From contig NZ_CP157967.1 of NCBI RefSeq assembly GCF_040215725.1, positions 1,922,001-1,986,000 on the forward strand: 64,000 nucleotides of DNA. The letters are read 5' to 3'. Shown here piece after piece: positions 10,756-20,493 of the stretch; positions within the stretch are counted from its first letter, which is position 1, and each line of letters opens with the position of its first letter. The position numbers and the translations under genes are program-made. Below the pieces are notes generated by a model. That model did no database searches, was not told the DNA's origin, and worked only from the letters and a program-made list of their open reading frames with translations. Origin of the DNA: Rhizobium sp. ZPR4 (GTDB taxonomy: Bacteria > Pseudomonadota > Alphaproteobacteria > Rhizobiales > Rhizobiaceae).

Positions 10756-12216
10756 CTAAAGCCCCTGATGGGTTTGAGGGCCCGTGTCGGAAAATGCGGG
10801 AAACTTGTCAAGCAAGCCCGCTACGATCTTTCCAAACCCCATTCCCAGCGACGATTTCACCATCAAGACGTCGCCGGCGGCGACAGAATTGAGCGCGAAT
10901 TCCGAGAGTTCCTCAGTCGTCTCGTGATATTCGACATGAACACTTTCCGGCAGCTCATCCCTCAAAGCCGCCATCTCCGGACCCGCCAGCCAGACATGCT
11001 CGATGCCAGCCGCCAAGAGCGGCCCGGCAAGGTTGGCATGGACCCGCTGGGCATAATCCCCCATTTCCAACATGTCGCCGAGCATGGCGATCCGCCTGCC
11101 CGACCGTCCGCCCGGCCCTGCATGCGGCGATGTCGTCGCCAGCAGCGCGATGGCCGCGCGCATGGATGCAGGGTTGGCGTTGTAGCTTTCGTCGATCAGC
11201 GTGAAATAGCCGTTGCCGATCGCGCGCTTGTGGCGTTGTCCCCTGCCCTTTTCCGGCTGCAGGTCCGCTAGCGCATCGACCGCCTGATCGAGATCGGCCT
11301 CGACGAGCATGACCGCACCGAGCACGGCAAGCGCATTTTCCGCGATATGGCGGCCAGGCGCACCAAGCGCCACTTCCATGGTCTCGCCGCCGATGGTCAG
11401 CCAAAGCGTTGAATTCTCTTCCGAAGCATTGAACTCCGCGAGGCGCACATCGGCCTTGGCATGCTGGCCGAAGCTGTGCACGTGCTCGATGCCGGCCGCC
11501 ACGGCGGCCTTCTCCAGCATCTCGAACTGATCGTTGTCGTGATTGAGAATGGCATGACCGCCCGGCACGACGCCGTCGAAAATTTCCGCCTTCGCGGCAG
11601 CGATTTCGCTGATGCTATTGAAATTGCCGAGATGGGCCGGCGCGATCGTGGTGATGATTGCCACGTGCGGCTGCACCATCTTGACGAGCGGCCTGATCTC
11701 TTCGGGATGGTTCATGCCGATCTCGAAAACGCCGAAATCGGTATCCTCGGGCATGCGCGCCAATGTCAGCGGAACGCCCCAATGATTGTTGAAGGAAGCA
11801 ACGGAGGCGTGCACCTTGCCCGAAGGCGTCAGCGCCCGGCGCAGCATCTCCTTGGTCGTCGTCTTGCCGACGGAACCCGTGACGGCGATGATCTTTGCCT
11901 GCGTACGCTTGCGGGCGGCGACACCGAGCCGTGCAAGCGCCGCCAAGACATCGTCCACGACCACCTTCGGCACGGTCAGACTGCCCATTGCCGGCAGGCG
12001 TGCCTCACTGATGACGATGAAGGCTGCACCGTTCGCCATGGCGATATTGGCATAGTCGTGACCGTCGACGCGATCACCCTTGATCGCAAAGAAAGCCTCG
12101 CCGGGCTGGATGGAACGACTGTCGATGGAAATGCCCGTGATGCCAGCGGGCAGCGATCCGACGAAGCGGCCCGAAATTGCAGCGATCAGATCCTCAGTTG
12201 TCCATAGCCAGTTCAA
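10756..12216 (-). CDS. murF: UDP-MurNAc-tripeptide--D-Ala-D-Ala ligase
   Basis: Joins the D-Ala-D-Ala dipeptide made by Ddl to UDP-MurNAc-tripeptide. 486 aa. N-terminal domain with [20 protein letters not shown] near 30, ATP loop [14 protein letters not shown] near 112, [14 protein letters not shown] near 140, and [16 protein letters not shown] near 330, the last being a MurF hallmark. Its ATG overlaps the murE stop by four bases. Confidence 0.96.
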   Translation of the reverse strand: MNWLWTTEDLIAAISGRFVGSLPAGITGISIDSRSIQPGEAFFAIKGDRVDGHDYANIAMANGAAFIVISEARLPAMGSLTVPKVVVDDVLAALARLGVAARKRTQAKIIAVTGSVGKTTTKEMLRRALTPSGKVHASVASFNNHWGVPLTLARMPEDTDFGVFEIGMNHPEEIRPLVKMVQPHVAIITTIAPAHLGNFNSISEIAAAKAEIFDGVVPGGHAILNHDNDQFEMLEKAAVAAGIEHVHSFGQHAKADVRLAEFNASEENSTLWLTIGGETMEVALGAPGRHIAENALAVLGAVMLVEADLDQAVDALADLQPEKGRGQRHKRAIGNGYFTLIDESYNANPASMRAAIALLATTSPHAGPGGRSGRRIAMLGDMLEMGDYAQRVHANLAGPLLAAGIEHVWLAGPEMAALRDELPESVHVEYHETTEELSEFALNSVAAGDVLMVKSSLGMGFGKIVAGLLDKFPAFSDTGPQTHQGL

Positions 12217-13676
12217 GACTTCAGTTCCTCCAATGCTTTGCGCAATTCGGCATGGTCGGAGAACGGCAGCGTCACGCCGCCGATCGTCTGACCTTCCTCA
12301 TGCCCCTTGCCGGCGACGATCAGCGTATCGCCGGATTTCAGCAGTCCGACTGCCTTGCGGATCGCTTCGGCGCGATCGCCGATCTCCGTCGCGCAGGCGG
12401 CAGCCGCCATGATCTCCGCGCGGATCGTTGCCGGATCCTCGGAGCGCGGATTGTCGTCGGTGACAACGACGACATCGGCAAGACGGCAGGCTATTTCGCC
12501 CATGATCGGACGTTTGCCACGATCGCGATCCCCACCGCAGCCGAAAACGACGATGACGCGCCCCGTCGTGAACGGCCGCACCGAATTCAGGACGTTTTCA
12601 AGCGCATCCGGCTTGTGGGCATAGTCAACATAGGCAAGCGCGCCGTCATGCGTATGACCGACGAGCTCCAGGCGACCGGATGCACCGACAAGCTTCTCCA
12701 GTGCCGCCATGGCGACCGATGCGGCAACGCCGGTCGAGATTGCGAGACCGGCAGCGACAAGCGCATTGGCGATCTGGAAATCTCCGGCAAGCGGGATATG
12801 AACTTCGAAGATGTCGTCACCGACATGCACTTCGGCGATCTGCTTGTGCCGGAAGTGCTCGACGCGCTTCAACGCAAGGAAATCGCCCTTGCGCCCGACT
12901 GTGCGGACATCCTGCCCCGCATCGCGGGCAGCAGCAATTGCCTGAGGGGACCACGCGTCATCGGCAAAGATAACGGTCGGCGAGCCCTTCGGCAGCAAGT
13001 CGCGGAATAGCCGCATCTTGGCGGCCATATAATCCTCGACCGTCGGATGATAATCCATGTGATCGCGGCCAAGATTGGTGAAGCCGGCGGCGGCAAGCTT
13101 CACGCCATCAAGCCGAAACTGGTCGAGGCCATGGCTGGATGCTTCCATGGCCGCATGCGTGACACCCTCGTCGGCAAGCTCGGCCAGCAGCTTGTGCAGC
13201 GACACCGGATCGGGCGTCGTCAACGCACCATATTCGTTGCGGGTCGGCGAAACGACGCCGGTCGTGCCGATCATGGCGGCGGGGTGGCCGGCATAGGCCC
13301 AGATTTGCCGTGTGAAGGAAGCAACCGAGGTCTTGCCCGCAGTTCCCGTCACAGCCACCATCGTTTCCGGCTGCCGTCCGTAGAAACGTGCAGCGGCGAC
13401 AGCGAGGAACCGGCGTGGCTCGGAGACCTGCAAGACGGGCACATTACCGGCGTTGGCCTCATGACCCGCAACGATGACGGAGGCACCGCGCGAAACAGCG
13501 TCGGCGATGAAACTTGCGCCATCGGCCTTCGTGCCGGCAACGGCGACAAATGCCATGCCTGGCGCCACCTTGCGGCTGTCGGCAGAGATCCCGCTTATCT
13601 CAAGATCGCCAAGCGCCCCGCCAATATGTGTGTTGAGTTCCGGAAACGCATTCCCGGCAATATCCCGCAAGTTCAT
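12213..13676 (-). CDS. murE: UDP-MurNAc-dipeptide--meso-diaminopimelate ligase
   Basis: Adds the third stem-peptide residue. 487 aa. ATP loop [17 protein letters not shown] near 110, [15 protein letters not shown] near 150, [11 protein letters not shown] near 178, and a DNPRSEDP motif near 405, which in this family marks use of meso-diaminopimelate rather than lysine. A 66-bp gap separates it from ftsI; I see no terminator there, so it is probably in the same transcript. Confidence 0.96.
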   Translation of the reverse strand: MNLRDIAGNAFPELNTHIGGALGDLEISGISADSRKVAPGMAFVAVAGTKADGASFIADAVSRGASVIVAGHEANAGNVPVLQVSEPRRFLAVAAARFYGRQPETMVAVTGTAGKTSVASFTRQIWAYAGHPAAMIGTTGVVSPTRNEYGALTTPDPVSLHKLLAELADEGVTHAAMEASSHGLDQFRLDGVKLAAAGFTNLGRDHMDYHPTVEDYMAAKMRLFRDLLPKGSPTVIFADDAWSPQAIAAARDAGQDVRTVGRKGDFLALKRVEHFRHKQIAEVHVGDDIFEVHIPLAGDFQIANALVAAGLAISTGVAASVAMAALEKLVGASGRLELVGHTHDGALAYVDYAHKPDALENVLNSVRPFTTGRVIVVFGCGGDRDRGKRPIMGEIACRLADVVVVTDDNPRSEDPATIRAEIMAAAACATEIGDRAEAIRKAVGLLKSGDTLIVAGKGHEEGQTIGGVTLPFSDHAELRKALEELKS

Positions 13677-13742
13677 CGAATGTACTTTTCGCCTTCTCGA
13701 TCAGTCCGCCCCTCGCGAATCGACGTGTGTATTCTTTCACGC

Positions 13743-15497
13743 TTAATAAGACGCCAGCAAGGCCGAGTCATCTTTTCCAAAACTGGGCTGTACCCCGAGA
13801 ATCGGCGCCGAGCGGGCGACGATATCACGGGCGATCGGCAAGGCCGTAAAGGCCGAAATCGTTCCGCCGCCGCGCTCGCCGCTCTTCGGCTCGTCGATGA
13901 AGGTCATGACGATGTATTGCGGATTGTCGATCGGAAACACAGCCATAAAGGTATTGAAGTTCAGCGTATTGGAATACCGGCCGTTGACGACCTTATCGGC
14001 CGTGCCGGTCTTGCTGCCGACATTGTAGCCGGGAACGCGTGCATTGCGACCCGAGCCTCTCGTGCCGTTGAACTCGAGAAGAAAGCGGACGTCGTCGCTG
14101 GTGCTCTTCTTCACGACCATCTTGGCAATGGCATCCGCCTGGTCGCGCGTGCGCGGCAGGAAGGTCGGCTCGATCAGCTTACCGCCATTGACGAGTGCGG
14201 CTCCCGCGACAGCTGTCTGCAGCGGCGTCGTCGAGACACCATGACCGAAGGAGATCGTGATAGAATTGATCTTTTTCCAGACGCGTGGCTGCGACGGCAT
14301 TTTCACCTCGGGCAATTCGGTCTGCATCTTCGTGAGTAGGCCGATACGGGTGAGGAATTCCTTATGGCCATCGATACCGACGAGATCGGCGATCTTGGCC
14401 GTGCCGATGTTCGAGGAATACTGGAAAATTTCAGGAACGGTCAAAACGCGACGCTGGCCGTGGAAATCCTTGATGGTAAAGCCACCGATACGGATCGGAT
14501 TAGTGGCATCGAAGGCATTACGTAACGTTATCTTGCCATCATCCAGCGCCATCGCCATGGTGAAGGTCTTGAAGGTCGATCCCATTTCGAACGTTCCGTT
14601 CGTCATGCGGTTGAGCCAGCCTTCGGTGGCGCCCTCGTTCGGATAATTCGGATCGAAGTCGGGAGCCGAGGCCAAGCCCAGCACCTCACCCGTATGCACG
14701 TCGAGCACCGCGGCGCCCGCGCCCTTGGCTTGAAAATTCTTCACTGCGTTGACGACCGCATCGCGGACAATACCCTGCACGCGCAGATCGATCGAAAGCT
14801 TCACCGGCTGCAGCGGCTGATCGTTGGTCATGCCGGCAGCAGCGAGATCGGCAAGCCCCTGGTCGTCGATATATCTCTCCATTCCGGCAACGCCGCGATT
14901 GTCGATATTGACGTAGCCGAGAATGTGAGGGGCGGTCGTACCGCCTGGATAGAAGCGGCGCTTCTCGGGGCGGAAGCCGATGCCGGGAATGCCGAGCGCC
15001 AGAATCTGGCTCTGCTGCTTCGGCGTCAGCTGCCGACGCAGCCAGGCAAAGTGCGAGGACTTCGCCGAAAGCTTCTTATAGGTCGACTTGGCGTCGAGAT
15101 CCGGCAGGACCTTGCGCAATTCCTCAACAGCTTCGTCCACATCGATGATCTTGTTCGGCTCGGCAAACAGCGAGACGGTGCGGATGTCGGTTGCAAGCAG
15201 GGCGCCGTTGCGGTCGACGATATCAGGACGCGAGGCCATCAGACGATCCGGCGGCAGAATGCTCGACGTCATATCCGGCAAGGTCATGGCGAACTGGGCA
15301 AGCCGGCCGCCGATCACGCAGTAGACTGCAACGAAGCTCGCGACCAACAGGACGACGCGGCTTTTTGCCTGATTGGACTTGCGCTTGCGCACGCCCTCGA
15401 AGCTCGAACGAGAGGATCCGTCGCCCGGGCGGTTGTTGCCGTCGGTGGAGAAGTGGGCCTTGCTCTTCAGGACCATGATGCGAGAAAGAAAAGACAT
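13743..15497 (-). CDS. ftsI: Septal penicillin-binding protein 3 (FtsI)
   Basis: Monofunctional class B PBP, the D,D-transpeptidase of septal peptidoglycan and partner of FtsW. 584 aa: a cytoplasmic tail of about 45 residues, one membrane helix (about 46-70), a dimerisation/pedestal domain, and the transpeptidase domain with STFK at about 307-310 (catalytic Ser), SSN at about 361-363 and KTGT at about 496-499. The first base of its ATG is the last base of the preceding stop codon (TAATG), which couples it to the ftsL-like gene. Confidence 0.96.
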   Translation of the reverse strand: MSFLSRIMVLKSKAHFSTDGNNRPGDGSSRSSFEGVRKRKSNQAKSRVVLLVASFVAVYCVIGGRLAQFAMTLPDMTSSILPPDRLMASRPDIVDRNGALLATDIRTVSLFAEPNKIIDVDEAVEELRKVLPDLDAKSTYKKLSAKSSHFAWLRRQLTPKQQSQILALGIPGIGFRPEKRRFYPGGTTAPHILGYVNIDNRGVAGMERYIDDQGLADLAAAGMTNDQPLQPVKLSIDLRVQGIVRDAVVNAVKNFQAKGAGAAVLDVHTGEVLGLASAPDFDPNYPNEGATEGWLNRMTNGTFEMGSTFKTFTMAMALDDGKITLRNAFDATNPIRIGGFTIKDFHGQRRVLTVPEIFQYSSNIGTAKIADLVGIDGHKEFLTRIGLLTKMQTELPEVKMPSQPRVWKKINSITISFGHGVSTTPLQTAVAGAALVNGGKLIEPTFLPRTRDQADAIAKMVVKKSTSDDVRFLLEFNGTRGSGRNARVPGYNVGSKTGTADKVVNGRYSNTLNFNTFMAVFPIDNPQYIVMTFIDEPKSGERGGGTISAFTALPIARDIVARSAPILGVQPSFGKDDSALLASY

Positions 15498-16018
15498 TAT
15501 TCCCTCACCGATCCCGTTGCCATGTTGTCGACATCCGGCTTCTTGCGCTTGGCAAGGGCGGGTGGTTTCGGCCTCGGCGCCGGAGCGGCAGCCACATCGG
15601 CAATGGCCTTCCTGATCTGCGCATCCGTCGTATCGCCATTGCTCGAGGCGACCGACGCGCCGCTCTTGGCGCCGCCCGCCTTGCCGCTCTTCGGATCGTT
15701 GGAGGCCGTTACCGTTGGCGGCGGAAGCTGCGAACGCAGCATCGGCAATTCGCTCGGCTGAACGATCGCCGTCGAGAGCGTCGGCTGCAGCTGAAGTTCG
15801 CTATTATAGTTATTGACGAGGCGCTCGAGCCGGTTCGGCTGAGAAACCAGCGCCCAGTCCGCCTTGAGGAGATCGATCGTATCCCTCTCAAGCTTGATTT
15901 CGGATTCGAGGCGATGAACCTCTTCCAGCTTCAGCTCGGCACGATGCTTGATCGTATAGGTCACGCTGGCCATGGCCGTCATGACGCCGATCAGCACGAT
16001 GTCAAAAGTCTTCAGCAT
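15497..16018 (-). CDS. ftsL: FtsL-like cell division protein
   Basis: 173-aa bitopic protein in the FtsL position between rsmH and ftsI. A membrane helix near the N-terminus (about 5-20, TFDIVLIGVMTAMASVTY) is followed by a charged heptad-like coiled coil (about 24-60) and the short LVSQPNRLERL motif typical of FtsL, where it contacts the divisome. The C-terminal half is proline/alanine/lysine-rich and low in complexity. The start at 16018 lies one base after the rsmH stop; a longer frame upstream overlaps rsmH and was rejected. FtsL sequences diverge strongly, so the name rests mainly on topology and synteny. Confidence 0.88.
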   Translation of the reverse strand: MLKTFDIVLIGVMTAMASVTYTIKHRAELKLEEVHRLESEIKLERDTIDLLKADWALVSQPNRLERLVNNYNSELQLQPTLSTAIVQPSELPMLRSQLPPPTVTASNDPKSGKAGGAKSGASVASSNGDTTDAQIRKAIADVAAAPAPRPKPPALAKRKKPDVDNMATGSVRE

Positions 16019-16019
16019 T

Positions 16020-17045
16020 TTAGCCCCCAAGCTTTCCGAGACTGGCGAGATTGGGCAGATCGAAAATCGAAAGATCTGCAGCCTCCGCCGGAGCCAAAGT
16101 GCGAACCCCCGCACGCAATTTGGCCGAACGAGCGCGCGGATTGACTTCCGCCTCAGCGTCACTCGCAGAAATCATCGACTTGCCGACCGGCTCGAAGGTG
16201 GCAGGCCGCTCATTTACGATCGGCATGTGACGCGATCCGGCAGCACGGCCCGAGCGATCGGCGAAGAACTTCTTGACGATCCGGTCTTCCAGCGAATGGA
16301 AGGTGACAACAACGAGGCGGCCGCCCGGCTTGAGGGCGCGCTCTGCCGCAAACAATGCCTGGGCCAGCTCGCCGAGCTCGTCATTGACGAAAATCCGCAA
16401 GGCCTGGAAGACCCGCGTCGCCGGATGAATCTTGTCCTTGGCCTTTCGCGGCGTCACGATCTCGATCAGCCCGGCCAGATCGCGGGTGGTCACGAAAGGA
16501 GCTTCTGCACGACGCTTCTCGATCGCATGCGCGATGCGCGGCGCCTGCTTTTCCTCGCCCAGAAACACGAAGATGCGAATGAGATCGGCGAGCTTTGCGC
16601 GATTGACGACATCTGCGGCCGACACGCCGCTTGCCGACATGCGCATATCGAGCGGGCCGTTCTTGCTGAAGGAAAAGCCGCGCTCGGCTTCGTCGATCTG
16701 CATGGACGAGACGCCGATATCGAGCACGACGCCATCAAGGCCGCCATCGGGCGCGTGATCGGCCAGCTCGGAAAACTGCGATTGAATAAGATTGAGGTGG
16801 CCGGCATGGGCAGAAACGAGCGCCTGCCCTGCAGCAATCGCCGTCGGATCGCGATCGAGCGCGATCACATTGGCACCGGTCTTGAGGACGGCCGACGTAT
16901 AACCGCCAGCCCCGAACGTTCCATCGAGGATGATCTTGCCGGGCGCCGGAGCCAGCGCCTCGATCACTTCTGGAAGAAGAACCGGAATGTGACGAACTGG
17001 TCCGCCACCGGCATCAGAAGAACCTCCGCCTGAATTCGCCGCCAT
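16020..17045 (-). CDS. rsmH: 16S rRNA m4C1402 methyltransferase
   Basis: S-adenosylmethionine-dependent enzyme (former MraW) that N4-methylates C1402 of 16S rRNA in the decoding centre. 341 aa: [13 protein letters not shown] near 18, the SAM loop [14 protein letters not shown] near 40, [18 protein letters not shown] near 110, and [14 protein letters not shown] near 265. The open frame runs much further upstream through mraZ, but MAANS at 17045 with GGAGAAG before it is the natural start. Confidence 0.95.
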   Translation of the reverse strand: MAANSGGGSSDAGGGPVRHIPVLLPEVIEALAPAPGKIILDGTFGAGGYTSAVLKTGANVIALDRDPTAIAAGQALVSAHAGHLNLIQSQFSELADHAPDGGLDGVVLDIGVSSMQIDEAERGFSFSKNGPLDMRMSASGVSAADVVNRAKLADLIRIFVFLGEEKQAPRIAHAIEKRRAEAPFVTTRDLAGLIEIVTPRKAKDKIHPATRVFQALRIFVNDELGELAQALFAAERALKPGGRLVVVTFHSLEDRIVKKFFADRSGRAAGSRHMPIVNERPATFEPVGKSMISASDAEAEVNPRARSAKLRAGVRTLAPAEAADLSIFDLPNLASLGKLGG

Positions 17046-17059
17046 TCCGCTTCTCCGCT

Positions 17060-17500
17060 CTATTCCGAGCGCCTGCCCGCCAGCCTGCGCTCCTCTCGTG
17101 CCTGCGACTGCAAGGCCAGGAAGGCCTCCGGTCGCCACAATTGAAAATGATCCGCCCGACCGACAAAGGTCACTTCGCCTGCAATTCCGGTAAAGTCGCG
17201 GATGAAATCCGTGACCATCAACCGCCCTTCGGCGTCGAGCTTCATGAAGACCCCGCCCCCGTGAATGAGGAGCGACATCTGGTTCGCCGCCGGCGAAAAC
17301 GGATCGTCCGCCGCAATCTGCCGCTCGAAGCGATCGAGCAGATCGAGACCGCCGACGCTGATCGCCGGAAACACAAAATCCTGAAAGCAGTACAGCTCCT
17401 GGATATTGCGCTCCGCCAGTACGGAACGAAAGGCCGCAGGCACGGAAACCCGCCCCTTGGAATCGATCCGGTTGGTCGCATTTGACAGGAAGCGGTTCAT
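17060..17500 (-). CDS. mraZ: Transcriptional regulator MraZ
   Basis: Ring-forming DNA-binding protein with two SpoVT/AbrB-like halves; in E. coli it represses its own dcw promoter. 146 aa. First half has [16 protein letters not shown], second half [17 protein letters not shown], the two diagnostic DxxGR loops. The ATG at 17500 gives the usual MNRF start; an in-frame GTG at 17512 has a better-spaced G-rich ribosome site and is possible. It is the first gene of the cluster, and its putative operator lies at 17677-17710. Confidence 0.93.
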   Translation of the reverse strand: MNRFLSNATNRIDSKGRVSVPAAFRSVLAERNIQELYCFQDFVFPAISVGGLDLLDRFERQIAADDPFSPAANQMSLLIHGGGVFMKLDAEGRLMVTDFIRDFTGIAGEVTFVGRADHFQLWRPEAFLALQSQAREERRLAGRRSE

Positions 17501-17619
17501 GACGCGAAACACCCGTCCCCCATGACCCGCAAGCCGCTACTCGCTTACAGGCACAGCCAAAATCGGACACAGCTTCGCAAGCCGAAAGAGCCGACACCCT
17601 CTCGACACCCCCAGAACGG

Positions 17620-17650
17620 GAGCAATCATGGCTTTGCGATGATTGGGCTC
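17620..17650 (-). other. Stem-loop in the mraZ mRNA leader
   Basis: GAGC-AATCAT at 17620-17629 pairs with ATGATT (17639-17644) and GCTC (17647-17650), leaving a two-base bulge and a 9-base loop. It lies within the predicted leader of about 170 nt between the mraZ promoter and start codon. No riboswitch family is recognised. Confidence 0.4.
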
Positions 17651-17676
17651 TGATTTGCCCTTGTGCAGTGTTGTTT

Positions 17677-17710
17677 TGGGATACCATGGGACCATATGGG
17701 CGTCAATGGG
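17677..17710 (-). promoter_or_regulatory. dcw promoter with MraZ-type operator
   Basis: On the plus strand TGGG occurs at 17677, 17687, 17697 and 17707, exactly 10 bp apart. TGGG direct repeats with 10-bp period are the known target of E. coli MraZ. On the minus (transcribed) strand the same segment contains TTGACG (17701-17706), a 17-bp spacer and TATCCC (17678-17683), a credible sigma-70 promoter pointing at mraZ. The operator therefore covers the -35 to -10 region. Relative to mraZ the boxes are inverted compared with my recollection of the E. coli arrangement. Confidence 0.75.
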
Positions 17711-17762
17711 ATGAAGCCACGTCAGACGCGGCCGCAGCCTGAATATTCATAAGACGTTAAGT

Positions 17763-17777
17763 TTAACGAAAGGTTAG
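17763..17777. promoter_or_regulatory. Possible CtrA-like box upstream of the dcw promoter
   Basis: TTAA, seven bases, TTAG, close to the CtrA consensus TTAA-N7-TTAA. The minus strand here contains CTTTCGTTAA, a 10-mer also found upstream of ddl at 811-820. Suggestive only. Confidence 0.3.
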
Positions 17778-17932
17778 GATCGGCTTCAGGAGACGTCCCG
17801 AAACGGATTGTTTTCACAAGCGAAAACCCTCGCCCACCGAGGCCGGGAACCCCAGAAACTCAGGGCATTCGGCAGCGTCCAAAATTATTTCGCGGGAGCG
17901 TCGGACGCGCCTTTCGAAGTGACGCGATGATT

Positions 17933-18333
17933 TGCCAGTTGGCCTGTAAGCCGGGTTCTGTATGGCTCCGACCGAGGCCGGAACGTGGCAGCCATTCATC
18001 TGGGACGGCGCTTGCGCGACGCCTCTTGCAACCCACCCGGATGACCGGCCCGGAAACAGGCTGGAGCGCTTGCGCGCTCCGTGTCATCCCTATTCGGTTT
18101 TGCTCCCGGTGGGGTTTTCCGTGCCGTCGCTGTTTCCAGAGACGCGGTGGGCTCTTACCCCACCCTTTCACCCTTACCCGATCCTGAGATCGGGCGGTTT
18201 GCTTTCTGTGGCACTTTCCCTGAGGTTGCCCCCGCCGGACGTTATCCGGCACCGTGTTTCCGTGGAGCCCGGACTTTCCTCACCTCATCGCCTTTCGGCA
18301 TTGATGAAGCGCGGCTGCCCGGCCAACTGGCAC
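17933..18333 (-). ncRNA. rnpB: RNase P RNA, bacterial class A
   Basis: Catalytic RNA that trims the 5' leader of tRNA precursors. On the minus strand the 5' part contains the near-universal GAGGAAAGTCCGGGCTCC (P3/P4 side) and the 3' part ends with GAACCCGGCTTA. An 11-bp P1 helix closes the molecule: 18321-18331 pairs perfectly with 17934-17944. The length of about 400 nt is normal for class A. End positions are set from P1 and may be off by a few bases. The stretch from here to mraZ (17501-17932) holds no gene, only the dcw leader and promoter. Confidence 0.97.
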
Positions 18334-18397
18334 AGGCTCATTAACCGAGACCGCTCGCAATTGCCATCGAAATATGCTGATTTGTGAAGAGCGGATG

Positions 18398-19591
18398 TCA
18401 GTTGCGGAAATGCGCTGAGAAATCCGTGCTGTAGCCTTCGTCCTTGATTCGACCTGCGAGCAGCATCTCCGCCCCGAGCCTGCCGATTTCATCTGAACTC
18501 TTGGCAGCCGTGCCGCAGCCGCCCGTCAGAACCGCAACGCGCGGCGAAGAGGTGTAGCCGATCATGGGGTAGCCGGTCGGCGAATAGGAGACAGCGCAGG
18601 AATTGGTGAAAGCCGGTGGCCGTTTTACGCCAGGAACGAGCCCGTGGAATATCCGCACCAGATGCTCGCGCGCCTTCTCGCGGCCGGCGGTACGGAACCA
18701 TGCGCGCAGTTCCGCCTCGGTCTTGAATTGCAGATCGTCGGGATCGCCACCGATCTTCATGTAGTATTTGCCATCCGGATAGCGGATCGGCGGCAACATG
18801 TAGATGCTGTCCACATCGTCAGCTGCTTTCGATATCAGCGAAGGCATGCCGGAAAGCGCCTCAGCCTCGGTCTCACTGACCTCGAAGAAAGTGACCGTGC
18901 GGCCATAAACCTTCATCTCAACCGGCTGCTGCAAGAGATTCTCGGCAATGGAGAAACCGCCGGCGGCGAGCAATATTCTTTCGGCGCTGAATGTCTCGCC
19001 CTCGGCGGTTGTCACGGCTGCAAATCCGCCCTCGTCGCGGATCGACAGCGCCGTCTGCTTGATGACGCGCGCGCCGGCTTTCTCTGCCAGCAGAGACTGC
19101 GCCTTGACCAGCCGGCGCGGGCTGATATGGCCGGCCCCGTGCGGTTCGAACACCCCTTCGCTTCCCGATGCGAAGGAGAAGAAGGGAAACCTCGCCTTGA
19201 GCTCGGCATCGTCGAGAATGTCCGTCTGTACGCCGAGACGTCCGGCCGCTTCTACGACATCACCGACATAACTCGTTTCGCCGCCCCGCTTCGGACCGAC
19301 GACAAGGCAGCCGACCGGCGCATAGAATTGGATGCCGCTATCCCGTTCGATATCCGCATAGCGACTGATCGAACGGTTTGCGAGGCGAGCCCAATCCGTG
19401 TCCGGATCGATCGTGCGGGTGATGCGGCCCTCATCGTAATGACTGCCGAAGACGCCCTGATGGCTGGCGTGATCTTCAGGTTCATCCGGCCCGATGACGG
19501 CAACGCCGTCCGTTTGGTTTGCCAGGTGACGGGCAGCCGCTGCTCCCATCATGCCCCGGCCAACGACGATGAACCTGAAATCCGCTGCCAT
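18398..19591 (-). CDS. FAD-dependent amino-acid/sarcosine oxidase-like protein
   Basis: 397-aa flavoprotein of the DAO fold. N-terminal dinucleotide loop VVGRGMMGAAAARHLA (near 8), then IGPDEPEDHASHQGVFGSHYDEGRITR (near 35-65), which resembles the monomeric sarcosine oxidase / N-methyltryptophan oxidase group where flavin is attached, and a C-terminal GGCGTAAKSSDEIG segment. It should oxidise a secondary or N-methyl amino acid to an imine with release of H2O2; the substrate is not predictable. Start at 19591 is favoured by GAGGG 8 bases upstream. It stands upstream of rnpB on the same strand. Confidence 0.8.
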   Translation of the reverse strand: MAADFRFIVVGRGMMGAAAARHLANQTDGVAVIGPDEPEDHASHQGVFGSHYDEGRITRTIDPDTDWARLANRSISRYADIERDSGIQFYAPVGCLVVGPKRGGETSYVGDVVEAAGRLGVQTDILDDAELKARFPFFSFASGSEGVFEPHGAGHISPRRLVKAQSLLAEKAGARVIKQTALSIRDEGGFAAVTTAEGETFSAERILLAAGGFSIAENLLQQPVEMKVYGRTVTFFEVSETEAEALSGMPSLISKAADDVDSIYMLPPIRYPDGKYYMKIGGDPDDLQFKTEAELRAWFRTAGREKAREHLVRIFHGLVPGVKRPPAFTNSCAVSYSPTGYPMIGYTSSPRVAVLTGGCGTAAKSSDEIGRLGAEMLLAGRIKDEGYSTDFSAHFRN

Positions 19592-19669
19592 GCTGTAACC
19601 CTCATCCATAGTCGCGATTTCGATAGCACGGAAAGCGATTCCGCCCTACTCGAAATCCTAGCATGAATG

Positions 19670-20227
19670 TCAATCCAGAAGTGCAAGCACCTTGCCGCAA
19701 TAGCGCTTCGAGATCGGGTTCATGCGCGTGGCACCATGCCCGGCATTGTATTTGAGGATGGTGTTGCAGGTCGGACCGCCGCCGAGATCCTGTGCCATGG
19801 CAAGATATTTCATGCCGAACTTGATGTTCGTCTCGGGATCGTACAGCCCCTTGGCTCGTCCGGAATATCCCATCAGCCGGGCCGTTGCCGGCTTGATCTG
19901 CATCAGGCCGATCTCGCCCGCGCTACCCCGGGTTTGCGGATTAAAATTGCTTTCGATCTTGATGACGGCGGTCGCCAGTTCAACTGCAACGCCGTTTTGC
20001 TTGGCATATTTGGCAATCAGTGCGGAATAGCGATTTTGCCGTGCGAAGGAGGTCTCGGCGTCGCGCAATTCGGCGGGAACATTGGGAACCGGAAAGCCGG
20101 TGGTGCGGCTGACGATCTTGAGAGGAACAGTTTTCTGTTTTGCGTGACGCTGGCCCGCAAAGGCGCAATCATATCCCACCAGCAGCACGCCCACGCATGC
20201 CACAGCCGCAACAATCAAATTTTTCAT
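19670..20227 (-). CDS. Exported lytic transglycosylase, SLT family
   Basis: 185 aa with an N-terminal signal peptide (MKNLIVAAVACVGVLLVGY, cut after CAFA). The Slt-type catalytic core follows: IKIESNFNP with the catalytic glutamate near residue 95, GLMQIKPATARLMGY, and a C-terminal YNAG. It cleaves the MurNAc-GlcNAc bond in the periplasm to leave anhydro-MurNAc. The ATG at 20227 is preceded by GGAGA; the longer frame adds an unlikely leader. It is a clear paralogue of the lipoprotein at 24341. Confidence 0.9.
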   Translation of the reverse strand: MKNLIVAAVACVGVLLVGYDCAFAGQRHAKQKTVPLKIVSRTTGFPVPNVPAELRDAETSFARQNRYSALIAKYAKQNGVAVELATAVIKIESNFNPQTRGSAGEIGLMQIKPATARLMGYSGRAKGLYDPETNIKFGMKYLAMAQDLGGGPTCNTILKYNAGHGATRMNPISKRYCGKVLALLD

Positions 20228-20448
20228 GTAGTCTTTTGTCTCCAGGGGCGGGACCGCGGACAGCACAAGCCATCACGTCCGGCTGGAGGCAAAAAGAGCC
20301 GCCGGAATGCACAGTCCCCATTGGTCGTCTACGGCCGCGCGACACACAAACCCAGACGGCGCGACCGCCGTTCAGCGAGCGTCGTTAGACCAATGCAATG
20401 CGGAGATAATAGGGAAAAGCTGTGGCGTAGCAGGGAGTTACGCTTTTT

Positions 20449-20474
20449 TGCATCTATAGCCGGCTATAGATGCA
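20449..20474. repeat. Perfect 26-bp palindrome without loop
   Basis: Each half-site is TGCATCTATAGCC and its exact complement. It lies 20 bp past the amidase stop and about 220 bp upstream of the transglycosylase gene start. A run of six T precedes it on the plus strand, i.e. A residues follow it on the minus strand, so it is not a standard terminator for the amidase gene. Confidence 0.85.
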
Positions 20475-20493
20475 GACCACGGGATCGAACGAG

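Noticed and set aside
17046..17687. Long N-terminal extension of rsmH up to 17687
   Set aside because: It overlaps mraZ entirely in another frame; MraZ and the rsmH start at 17045 have clear family signatures and ribosome sites.
17860..18387. Several open frames of 60-140 codons around 17.9-18.4 kb
   Set aside because: The segment is RNase P RNA; the frames are incidental.
18644..19666. 340-codon frame on the plus strand opposite the flavoprotein gene
   Set aside because: Antisense shadow; the minus-strand frame has a clear FAD-binding motif.
20449..20474. The 26-bp palindrome as a terminator for the amidase gene
   Set aside because: On the minus strand A residues, not T, follow the stem. 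On the plus strand the T run precedes it.
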